Both the position numbers and the translations under genes were made by a program. Of a stretch of DNA of 64,000 bases, positions 11,991 through 21,857 are shown in pieces. The DNA lies in NCBI GenBank assembly GCA_034509755.1, contig CM067549.1, positions 47,579,052 through 47,643,051 on the forward strand. Reading direction: 5' to 3'. Below the pieces are notes generated by a model that worked only from the letters and a program-made list of their open reading frames with translations, was not told the DNA's origin and did no database searches. Position 1 is the stretch's first letter, and each line of letters begins with the position of its first letter. Source of the DNA: Anisodus tanguticus (taxonomy: Eukaryota; Streptophyta; Magnoliopsida; Solanales; Solanaceae).

Positions 11991-12892
11991 TTCTCAGCCC
12001 CTAGCATCTCCCTTACCCCACTTACCCCGTACCCCTTACCCCCATCCCCGACCGAGAACATGACCCTAGTCTACCATCATTCACCAAAGCCACTAAAGCA
12101 AATATAAAATAGTAAACTACTCAAATGTTACCCTAAAATAGGAAGGGATCAAAGTGAAAGCACCTATTAACAAGAATTTAGGGTCACGTAGAACCATTAC
12201 GCCAAGAATGCTACAACTAAAAGCAAGAAGGGTAAATGCAAGAACGTAAAGTCACGAATCACTACAACGAGACGGCAAAATCTTACAACAATGATAAGGA
12301 CAAAGGATGGATACGGGCAACTGGAGGTACCAACTCTAGTTGAATCAAACTTGTTTGCCGGTGAAAATCACTGTTCCCAGTCCTGTTCACCAGTACCGGA
12401 AGTACTGTTCACTTGAGTTTTTCACCAAAAAGTCAAGTACTCGTGTATGCCAAGGTACTGTTGTTGCTCGAAGATGCGCGGAGGCAGATCTGGCATGGAC
12501 TGTCAGGATTCCGGCTATTAAGCGCCGGAAATAGGTCTGGATTACCTGCAAACATAAAGAAAGAACAAAATACAAAGGAGAAATAGGAAATCCGCCGGAA
12601 AGCCGAAAAATCTGTGACCCAGAGAGATGGGAGAAACGTGAGCATCGTTGTGGTAGTTTCTGGCGGTATGGTGTTCGCCGAGTCGTGCTCCCAAGTCCCA
12701 ACTCCTGTTTCCGAAAGAACCTCGGCAAAATTCACAATACAATTATAAAAAAATATATATTTTATCGGTACCATTATTAGTGGTCATAATAATGGTGGCA
12801 TTAATGAGGAATTTGATCATGAACTTACTGTATGTCTGCATTTTAATAGATCAAGCACTTACCAATACATTGAATCAAACTATTGTTGGTAA

Positions 12893-13694
12893 GTAGATTG
12901 TCTCTTCACGTGAGATATAATTCTCTTATGTTGTAAGACATCAATCAACTATAAGATCTGACAGGTGAATTGCTGAAGTGTTTATGTTGCAAGTACTTTT
13001 TGACTTATTTACCAAGGGATTATTGAATGCGGAACATGAAAACTGCCATTGAGCAAAGCTAATTAACAAAAAAAAGGGATTTGAAGAGCTAATAAACTCA
13101 ACATACTTTCAACAATCACAACTTCAAACAATGATGTAACCATCCAAGAACATCACCACTGGCGGAAACTGGATGGCAATAGGTACTCAAACAGGGAAAT
13201 TGATCATCGAACCGCCAATGGAGTGAGTAAAAGGAAAATTAGAACATGTAAAACAAATATGCAGGAAGCAACTGAAATACTTATATCACAAGAGATCATT
13301 CATTCTTTCAAGAATTAGATTATTTTAAACATTCTTGACTGTGGTCAAAAGCACAGTCTGTATAAGATCAACCAAGTAGTTCACCTATTTTTCTGAAACA
13401 ACAGAAGCAGCCATTCTTTGAGATTTTAAAGATATTACAAATCTAAGGAAATTGAAATCAAGCAAATTAACCAAATTTGACATCAAACAACCAAAATTCT
13501 TTGTTAAAACTTAAAACCATTAGAGCTCACAATAAAGTCAACACGGACAAGAGAAAAGGCAACACAATATCTAGAATGAACAAAACTTCAGATATTCAAC
13601 AGGACACAAAATGGTAAAAGGAACAAAAGTTCTTCGAATTATCCAGTATCTAATCAATCTAAGGGGGAAAAGAAACACGTTAACTCTTCCATCT
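12893..13694. other. intergenic spacer
   Basis: This AT-rich stretch lies between the F-box remnant and the stop codon of the eL38 gene. Its right end (about 13400-13694) should contain the 3' untranslated region of eL38 on the minus strand. I see no other gene or repeat. Confidence 0.5.
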
Positions 13695-15257
13695 TCAAAG
13701 GTCTTGCACGCTCAAACCTACATATCAAAATATACTCAACAATTAGCAACTATAGAGCAAATAAACTAGCCAAATGAAACAACGTAACTAAAATGTAAGC
13801 ACCAAAAGATGAGCATTATACCTGGAGGAAGTGACTGCTTCAACTTGTCGGCCTTCTCAAAGTCGGAGACACAGAGTGTGTAGAGGTACTTGGAGCAGCG
13901 AACCTTGAACTTAACCATATCCTTGTTCTTCTTGATCTTGACAGATCGTGCATCCTTCCTCCTTGCTGTCAGAAGGAAATCCTTGATCTCGTGGATTTGC
14001 TTCGGCTGAAAACATAAAAAGTTCACTCTCAAAAATTAAAAAGATTCATCAAGTAGTCCTAAGCAAGTTACCCTACACAATCACAAAAAATCACTTGGTA
14101 ATGAACATGAAACATTTGCCTGCCTAACGAGTAAGAACTGATGTATTTAGGAAAAAACGAGGAAAAAGAAAACAAAGAATCTCATTCATCGAGTCAGAAG
14201 CTATAATAAAACGGCAGTTCTTTTACCAATACGGACACTTAAGAGCAACTAGAAGATTAGTCACTTCATCAACATTTTCCCCCAACTGCTCAACATATAT
14301 GAAGAATTTCTAACATATGTACACACAAGAAGAGAATTGAAGAGTTAAGACAAGAACAGTCACTATGCTTGATGGGGTACAAAAAATTAATCCTGAAGAA
14401 ATCCAGTTACTTCAGTAGAAACTAGAACGGGCTAAAATCCTGCTTAAATAACACTTCAAGTACCACTAACAAATTCTATTATCTCCACATCACGAACTCA
14501 ATCCATCAAGATTGTTTCTTCATAACCTAAAAGGGCCAGTGGTGAACAGCATAATGAGCCTGCCCATCTACCCTTGGTAGGGTTCGAACCCATAATGTGC
14601 GCCTAACCCACCCATCACCAACTCAATCCATCAAGATTGCTTTTTTCATAACCTAAAAGGGTCACCAGGAAATGCTATAATGAGTCCACCCCTCTACCCT
14701 TTGTAGGGTTCGAACCCATAACGTGCACCTAACCCACCCATCACCAACTCAATCCATCAAGATTGTTTTTTTTCAACAACCTAAAAGGGTCAGTGGCGAA
14801 CGGTATAATGAGCCCGCCCCTCTACCCTTTGTAGGGTTCAAGAACCCGTAACGAGCACCTAACCCCACCCATCATCACCTAAGCTCTTACCACCTAGACC
14901 AAAGCTGGCTCAAGATTAGCTTTTTATTCACAGAAATGTCCCAGAAAATTACTAATTTCAAAAGTAACCACTTCCAAGATAATAACCATACATGTTATAT
15001 CTGAAAATTAACACTTAAACAAACCCCACAAAAAAAAAGATAAAAACAAAACCTTTAAACATATAAAACCTAGTAATCATCAATTCATCCCAAAAAGACT
15101 CAAACTTTTACCTCAAATAACACATACTAAACAAAACAAAACCTTAAAAAACTACAACAAAACATTATTTAATTATCAAAATCATGATACACAAAAAGTG
15201 TATAATACATTTAATATATTAAAAAATAAAAAATGTAGAAAAAATAGTAATTACCAT
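13695..15257 (-). CDS. RPL38: 60S ribosomal protein eL38, three exons
   Basis: This is a structural protein of the large cytosolic ribosomal subunit. Coding exons on the minus strand are 15255-15257 (only the ATG), 13822-14005 and 13695-13717, 210 nt in all, giving 69 residues, the usual length of plant eL38. The protein starts MPKQIHEIKDFLLTARRKD, contains VKFKVRCSKYLYTLCV and ends QSLPPGLSVQDL. All four splice borders are GT-AG and phases agree. Intron 1 is 1249 bp and starts immediately after the start codon. Intron 2 is 104 bp. The frame is intact and the residues look conserved, so this is probably a functional gene. A TCT/CCT-rich leader and telo-box motifs lie upstream. Confidence 0.95.
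14496..14915 (-). repeat. tRNA-derived SINE with triplicated body in eL38 intron 1
   Basis: Read on the minus strand, 14912-14880 looks like a Pol III A box (TGGTCTAGGTGGTAAGAGC). A B-box-like GGTTCGAACCC occurs three times. Units of about 125 bp start at 14496, 14621 and 14747 and repeat the B box plus downstream body. The third unit's B box carries a two-base insertion. It lies wholly within the intron, in the gene's orientation. Confidence 0.65.
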
Positions 15258-15400
15258 GATTGGGTCTTCAAACTAGGGTTTGTTGTTGCTGTTCGTGAAA
15301 GGAGAAGACAATGGAAAATAAAGAGGCGTTAATGTATAAATGGGATCGCTAAAAAAACCCTAAATTGTGTAATTTACAATTTTACCCCTAGCCCGAAACC
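15258..15400 (-). promoter_or_regulatory. eL38 leader and proximal promoter with telo-box
   Basis: AAACCCTAA occurs at 15355-15363 on the plus strand and AAACCCTAG at 15273-15281 on the minus strand, inside the leader. Telo-box elements of this type are typical of plant ribosomal protein promoters. The minus-strand ATTTATACAT near 15330-15340 is a possible TATA element. Only about 100 bp separate this from the hAT2 remnant, so little native promoter remains upstream. Confidence 0.55.
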
Positions 15401-15578
15401 CGAACCGGGACTAGGACCGGCCATTACAGTTAAGAGCCCATCAGGCCCGGCACAATAATCCACCAGAAAATATTTCCTTTTACAGGCCTTACTAGCCGTT
15501 GGGCAACAGCCCAAAATTAGTACCTATTTTTAGAAAATTACACTTTAGTCCCTAACCCCAACTATAAATACCCCTAAC

Positions 15579-18394
15579 TAGGGGTGTCCAACTGGGCGGG
15601 TTCAGGGCGGGGCGGGTCGTGGAAGGACGGGACCAGGCGGGACTGGGGGGGAGGTTGGGACCGGTCCTCCGGCGGGACTGGCGGGCGTCGAAAAAGGGAC
15701 CGATCTTGGCGGGGCGGGGTCGGGTCAGGATCGGGATTGCCTTTTTTTTGCACTTAATTTTAAAAAATAATATATATAAACACTTCAATAATTGAATAAG
15801 ATAGTGTAATAAAAACATATCAATGATGTTTTTGTGCCTCTTATATTATTTAATAGAAATATGATTTTTTTATAATACAATTTCAAAATTGCAACTTTGT
15901 GGTGTTGAAAGTTGCAAATCACATCGTAAAATTGCAATTAAAAAATTATATATTTATAAACACATTTTCTAATTTATTCACAATGTCTTGTGGCTCTTCG
16001 GTTGGAATTGGAATTTGTTGGTCAAATTGTTCGACGTCGCTTCCAGTTCCGTCGGACAAGATTTCATTGTAGTTTTCGTCGTCTTCTTCGTTGATCTTCG
16101 GTTGACCGCACCTTCTACGCTCCGCTCGTATCCAATCTCTGAATAAAACAGCAATCTCCAAGTTGTCTCCTGCTAATGAGTGTCTGTACTCTCCTATTTG
16201 AAATCTTCCGTCAGAAAAAGCGCTTTCAGACGTTGTTGATGACTCTTGAATGTTCAACACATCTCAAGCCATCTTTGCTAGTGTAGGAAATGTCTTCTTA
16301 TTTTCCCTCCAGTATTTAAGCAAGTCTTCACGTCCTTCTTTATTGAGAACTGCTTGGTACGGTACAACACACTGCAAAACAAAAACATCAAACTTACTAA
16401 CTTGATTAGTAGTGGAACCACTAAACATTATATTTCTAAGGCTTTCAATACTAGCCGCAGAAACATCATGTCTTTTATAAGGTTGTATTGAAGAAAAAGA
16501 AGATGGTTTAGAAGTCAGTTGGTTGCTAGCACTTTCTTGGTGGTAATGCGTATATTTTTTTTTGCATTTATCGTGTATGCTAGATAAAACTTCTTCTTTA
16601 GTTGGTTTCTTAGAGAATTTCACATAGTCGCTACTTTTTCAGGAATTTTTCTAAATGGTAATCCACAATCGTGACAAGTTTTTTTATATTCTTTTTTTCT
16701 TTGTATTCTATTACTTCTAAAAATAAAGTTTATAGCAAATTGTATTTTATTAAGAATGTCTTCAAAAGTGATAGACCATCATTTACAACGAAGTTATAAA
16801 TATGACACGCACATTTTATATGAAAATGATTAGAAAAATATGGAGTTAATAGATTTTTTAAAAGTCTCACATCATAATTATTAGAAGAAGCATTATCTAA
16901 CGTAACAACCATTATTTTGTCAGTTATACCATAATAATCGCAAATTTGATGAATATTTTATGAAATAAAATTTCCAGTGTATCTATCATCAATATATCTA
17001 TATGCTAAAATACGTTTTTGCATAGACCAATTATGATCTATCCAATGACATGTTAGATTTAAATCATCATGGCCGTTAGTACTACGGCCTATATCAGAAG
17101 TGATAGATACTTTGTCAGGAAATTAATATAATGCATAACGTAAATATTGCTGATATTCATGTGCAAATTTAAAAACATCTCTCCTAACAATTGATTTAGA
17201 AAAATTGTTAAAAGCGGTATTACACATATCTCTTATGTAATGAATAAAACCAGGAGAGGAAGGAAATGAAAAAGGCAAACCCTTCACCGCAAACTAATTT
17301 TGTTATTGCTTCTCTATCTCTATGTTTATTGTATTTAGGACCTACAATTTCCCCTCGTCGTCGGGTTAATTTGACCCTGTACTTGATCCGGAATACTATG
17401 TGAACCTTGTCCCGACTGAGAGCGCATTGACGCACCCTACTTTGTAGCCTCGTATTCATCTCACCTAACTTTGTGAAAGCTTTGTACATGTCTCAATAAA
17501 CCTCTCGTCCCACCCTGACCTTTTCTCATTTTAAATTTATAAAAAAAATTACAAATTTTGCATCTAACTGCTTGATTCTCTTGGTCCCTATAAAAAAAAA
17601 TCTCATGCAGCCGATTTTAATTTTCGTTGTGTGGGGCCTCATCTCATACTAGGGGGAATAAGAGGCGTTCTAGTTTCAGTTTGAGGTGCACTAGTGGTTG
17701 TGTCATCTAGATTAGTGGTTGTGTCATCTAGATTAGTGGGTGTGTCATCTAGATTATCTTCTAAATTAAAGTCTGGTTCAGTTGTAGAATATATCTCATC
17801 ATCTAATGGTTTATCATTAAAAAATTCAGTTTCATCTATATGAGTGTAATCAATCAAATCATCCTGTCTAGGAATAAGATAACGTCGACTTGTAATCGAG
17901 GTTGAAAATTGAAACTTTGCTCGATGGATGATCCTCAAGCTAGTTGCCAACTTCAGTCCCAATTTTTGAAATTGATACAATTATACAAATGAGAAAATAA
18001 AATAAAATATTTAGTAGGCAATATAAATGTAGACTTGTAGAGAGATAGATTGAGAGATTAGAGAAATTGTAGGAAGATTTGTGAGATAAAATGAAGAGAA
18101 AATAAGGTATTTATAGTCGAAAAATTGGGTTAAAGTGTAATTATAGTAACTTAGGGGTTACAAATAAATATTAAGGGGTAGGGGGTTTCACGGGTGGGGC
18201 AAAAATGGCCGTTGTGTAATGGTCATTTTTGCAAAGGGGCTCGGGGGTAGGGTCGTGTCGGGGTCGGGGCTGGGGAGGGACATGCCTGGGTGGGACGAGC
18301 CCAGGTCCCGTTCCGGTTTCAAGTCCTGAAATTGTGTTTTTTTTAGGAGGGATCGGGTTGGAACCGGGCCGATCCGGCCCACTGGCTAGCCTTA
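15579..18394 (-). mobile_element. hAT transposon hAT1, 2.8 kb, near-perfect TSD
   Basis: The left end is TAGGGGTGTCCAACTGGGC and the reverse complement of the right end is TAAGGCTAGCCAGTGGGCC. These resemble the termini of hAT3 at 55907 and 59329. The 8-bp flanks are CCCCTAAC (15571-15578) and CCCCTGAC (18395-18402), seven of eight identical. An uninterrupted paralogous site in the second leader copy at about 18671-18684 confirms the junction. It encodes a degenerate minus-strand transposase. Confidence 0.88.
15946..17980 (-). pseudogene. hAT1 transposase, degenerate
   Basis: hAT transposases cut and paste DNA by an RNase H-fold core. On the minus strand this has an acidic N-terminus (17980-17639) with a 21-bp triplication giving repeated NLDDTTT, and a broken middle region (about 17500-16730) with remnants like VTLDNASSNNYDVRLLKNLL. 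The C-terminal dimerisation region spans 16623-15946: VPYQAVLNKEGREDLLKYWR, then FPTLAKMA, a stop, and a tail rich in acidic residues. It is closely related to the hAT3 protein. Stops and frameshifts are frequent, so no full transposase can be made. Confidence 0.85.
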
Positions 18395-18402
18395 CCCCTG
18401 AC

Positions 18403-18900
18403 TAACGTCATTTTTTTCACTCACATTGTTGCTATTAAGATTCAAGTACCAAATATTAGTCAGAGCTCTTTATTTATTTATTTTTTGTCTCAAAGACCAA
18501 ATTTCTCGATTATTTCCCGGTGTTTGAAGTTAACAATAGTGGGTTCAATACTTCATTTTGATACACTCGTTCTAACTCTTATATTGCTATTTCAGAATTT
18601 TAATTATCGGATTCATTTTACCACCTATTTTTAAATAAATTACACTTTAGTCCCAAACCCCAACTATAAATACCCCTACTAACGTCATTTATTCCACTCA
18701 CATTCTCTCTTAAACTATTTCTATTATTAAGATTCAAGTAGCAAATATTATTCAGAGTTCTTGATTTGTTTATTTTTGGTCTTAGAGACCAAATTTCTCG
18801 ATTATTTTCCCGGTGTTTGAAGTTAACAAGAGCGGGTTTATACGTCATTTTGGTACACTCGTTCTAACTCTTATATTACTACTTTCAAATTTTAATTTTC
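18403..18900 (+). repeat. tandem duplication of hAT2 5' leader (277-bp period)
   Basis: The sequence starting TAACGTCATT at 18403 recurs at 18680 with strong similarity for over 200 bp, including CAAATTTCTCGATTATTT and CGGTGTTTGAAGTTAACAA. The upstream part of unit one (15523-15578) was separated from it by hAT1. Each unit includes CAACTATAAATACCCC, a likely TATA box, so the transposase promoter was duplicated. Confidence 0.8.
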
Positions 18901-18952
18901 GTACTCATTTTATTATTTTTGGATTTGTTAGTTTTGTTATTTTATTTGCATA

Positions 18953-20900
18953 ATGTCTTCAAATAGAGGTATGTTACGTAAAGGAGGGTGTAGAATAAAG
19001 GTAAGACACAAATTTGTAGTTCTATTAATCAACAATTTCCTCGTAATTCTAACGATGATTGTTCACAATATAGTGACACGTATGCACAACATTGTACACA
19101 TAAAAATAATCATGAAAGTGAATCTAGTGAGGATGAAGAATCTAAGGGTCCTACTATTAAACAATAGATTGATTTAAGTACTGAAAATTATTTAATGATA
19201 ATAAAATAAATATAGGAATGAAAGGACAATATCGATTGCTAGTGTAACGCCTTTTGACTTTACATCTCGTGGTGCTTTTACTACATATATTAATAGAGTA
19301 TATAATAATTCTCGTTTTAATGGTATTCTTAGAATTACTTGTAAAAATGATGTTCTGAATTTTTATAGGCAATATCAGAAATACTTATGCTATTTATTTT
19401 CACAACTTAATTGTAGACTTTCTCTTGCGTTTGTTATTGTTCGTGATGTTCATAACTTAGATTATTTAATAGTTATGTGTCATTGGATAGATTCTGATTG
19501 GGTAATGGGAAAACATGTTATAGCTTATCGCTATATCGAAGATAAAGATAATGGTCCATTTATTGCTGCATCTATTAAGAATGTTTTAACGTTGTATGGT
19601 CTTAATAACAAAATTATGTGTATTTCTTTTAATAATGCTGCTATCAATACTAATATTATTTCAACTTTAGAAATACAATATACCACCTTTGAATGAAATT
19701 TTATATGTGAGATGTATATGTGATACTTTTAGTTTAATTGTATGTGAGGGCCTTGATTTTTTTAATTATTATATAACTAAAGTTAGAGGAGCAGTTGTGT
19801 TTATTTTTCAAAATAATTCAACAACAAGAATTAGGGAATTTAGGAAAAATTGCAAAGATTACCTATAGATATTGTAACAATGTGGAATTCTTTATACATC
19901 ATGTTAGATGTTGCATATAAATATAGGAAACCTATATCTGCTACATATAACAATTATATTGAAAAGTCTGCCAATTTTTTAATTGACTCAGATTGGAAAA
20001 TTGTTGAAGATATTATCAAAATTTTATAAAGCTACTCTAAAATTTATTGGTAGTTGTAGTCCTACTGTTAGTACTATTTTATTCTATATAATTGACATTG
20101 CTTTTTTACTTTCTAAATTTAAGGACAATGAAACTTACAAAGAGGTTATTATTGTGATGAAGGAAAAAATCAAAAAATATTTATTCCTATGCCACCTATT
20201 TTTCAAATTGCTACTGTATTAAATCCTGGTAGAAAATTATTTTATGCAGAAGAATTGACAAGTGTATTGTATGAATATTTAGAAATTAAAGAGGGAGAAA
20301 AATCAGATTTAGAAACTGCTAAGTCTAGTATATTTTCAAATGCAGAAGCATTATACGATTATTATCATCAATTAATTGTTAGTGATAAATCAAATATTTC
20401 TACCTCTAGTTCTACTAAATCTTCTAAAAGAAATTTTTTGATGATGATATGAGAAGTTTTCTTGAAGATTTACATCGTGAATCAAAAGAAAACTTTAACA
20501 AGATTAATTAATTTTCATTTAATGAATGCTAGGGACAGTCAACTTTCTAAAAATGACATTTTGGAATGGTGGAAGGATAACGCAAAACAATTTCCCGTAC
20601 TTTCCAAAATGGCTCGGGATGTGCTAAGTGTTCCAGTTTCAACCGTGGCTCAGAGTATTACGCTTTTAGTCAAGAAAGGAAGCAGAACAAAGACAACAAC
20701 CACTCATTGTCTGGTCCGACATTAGAAATGCTAGATGTTCCAAAGATTGGATTAGAACGGAGCAAAGAAAGCAGGACATAGAAGAATATCAACTAGAGGA
20801 CGAATCACTTGAAGATATCATGGCAATGTCGTCAGACCAAAGCGACGATAGCGATGATAATCAAGATAATCCAATTCCAATTAATCCTTCTCACATTTGA
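18953..20900 (+). pseudogene. hAT2 transposase, degenerate
   Basis: Readable pieces include SRFNGIL and CKNDVLNFYRQYQKYL upstream of MCHWIDSDWVMGKHVIAYRY (19475-19534). Then come LSKFYKATLKFIGSCSPTVS (about 20010-20070), PPIFQIATVLNPGRKLFY (20189-20243) and the dimerisation region DILEWWKDNAKQFPVLSKMA (about 20550-20610). An acidic Ser/Asp tail follows, ending near 20900. Several stops and frameshifts interrupt it, and no clear BED zinc finger is left. It is more distant from hAT1 and hAT3 than they are from each other. Confidence 0.8.
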
Positions 20901-20930
20901 GATCAAGGAGATGACTAATTTTTTTATAAA

Positions 20931-21443
20931 CTTTTGATCATCTTTTATTCATCTATTGTACTTGGAAGTTTCTCTCTTTTTTCTTTTTTACTTCACGAGA
21001 GTAGAAACCTCTTAACTCTTGATGAAATTTACAAGTTTGAAAGTTCAAAAATGAAAGCACCAACTTTCAATTTGTATGCTTAAATTTCAATTTGAGTAGT
21101 TTAAATTTTAAAGCTGTACTTAAATGACATAGAAGACTAATTGAGCCATTGAGTTTTTAAGTTCCAAATTTGTGTTAAAAGACAGTTCTAAATCAAAAAC
21201 TCTTTTTCTGTAGGTAATTTCAATGTTATCTCCAGCCTCATGAAGTTACACATTAAACACACATTAGTAAGAATAATTATCACATAGAAATTGGAAGAAT
21301 TGTTGAAAAGATTCTGTTTAATGCTAATAGCTATTCTCCTTTTTTCCTGAAAACAGTTCTTGATTTGCTACATGTGGACAAATAAATCAACACAATCTTC
21401 AAATGTTTTCCATTACTATCGGAGACCTCTGGTTAAGAGTGAA
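20931..21443. other. intergenic spacer
   Basis: This AT-rich sequence lies between the hAT2 remnant and the small tandem array upstream of 21600. I see no reading frame, RNA gene or clear transposon end here. The missing right terminus of hAT2 was looked for and not found. Confidence 0.4.
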
Positions 21444-21599
21444 CACAACAAACTTATTTTCCTTGCAATTTGCAAGTAACCAAGATATAACTAACCACAA
21501 CAAACTTATTTCCCTTGCAATTTGCAAGTAACCAAGATATAACTAACCACAACAAACTTATTTTCCTTGCAATTTGCAAGTAACCAAGATATAATGGGA
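21444..21599 (+). repeat. three tandem 52-bp units with palindromic core
   Basis: CACAACAAACTTATT starts at 21444, 21496 and 21548, a period of exactly 52 bp. Each unit contains CTTGCAATTTGCAAG, a near-perfect palindrome. The array is just downstream of the ARP7 stop codon (21858) on that gene's 3' side, so it may fall in or near the 3' untranslated region. Confidence 0.85.
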
Positions 21600-21857
21600 G
21601 TCAGTAAACTTATTATCTACAATGTTTTCCAATTGTCAGTAGGCTATATATAATGGGAGTCACTTGCAATGAGCATAAGGGTAGATAGCCACTGAAGTGA
21701 ACCTCTTAGTTTAACTAAGAAATCTGAAAACCAACTAGTTGATAATTGATGTACAGGACTGCGTTTTTAAATAAATAAGAAGTCGATCGAACTACCATTC
21801 TAGGAAAGATTACACTCAACTACAAATTTAATAAAATTGAAAACGCATCTCCTAGTA

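Larger units (their letters stand above)
8722..12779 (-). mobile_element. LINE (RTE-like), near full length, 12-bp TSD
   Basis: On the minus strand this has a 5' region (12779 to about 12000), an apurinic endonuclease domain, reverse transcriptase and C-terminal domain, then a non-coding 3' end closing with (TTG)5 instead of poly(A). Identical 12-bp copies of GTGGTCATAATA flank it at 8710-8721 and 12780-12791, which proves target-primed insertion into the F-box gene. Its 4058-bp length and endonuclease plus reverse transcriptase layout fit the RTE clade, which is an inference. All coding regions have stops. Confidence 0.88.
7589..12892 (+). pseudogene. F-box protein gene, frameshifted and split by a LINE
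   Basis: F-box proteins recruit substrates to SCF ubiquitin ligases. The N-terminus contains an F-box-like helix (LLTEILLRVPVKSLVRCK, about 7648-7701). F-box-associated segments follow: CNGLFLCR, NYYVFNPTTQQF, SLAFDPWKSPHY, EIYSSETKKWRASG and YWNGAIYV. These lie in at least three frames with stops, and the last readable piece is VDKSFHMLCDFDGGHN, ending at 8721. A LINE occupies 8722-12779. The same frame resumes at 12792 with NGGINEEFDHELTVCLHFN and stops at 12890-12892. The gene was probably already defective or has decayed since. Confidence 0.8.
15390..20930 (+). mobile_element. hAT transposon remnant (hAT2), host of hAT1
   Basis: A GC-rich hAT-like left region (about 15390-15440), a duplicated 5' leader with TATA-like CTATAAATACC, and a broken plus-strand hAT transposase (18953-20900) define it. 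I could not find the right inverted repeat, so the 3' border is only the end of recognisable coding sequence. hAT1 (15579-18394) is inserted in the first leader copy. Confidence 0.6.

Noticed and set aside
12387..12774. Three overlapping minus-strand frames of 66-113 codons
   Set aside because: They lie inside the LINE 5' region bounded by the TSD and show no recognisable domain.
14571..14850. tRNA genes at the B-box-like GGTTCGAACC motifs
   Set aside because: No cloverleaf can be formed around them. The motifs recur in a SINE-derived tandem array within the eL38 intron.
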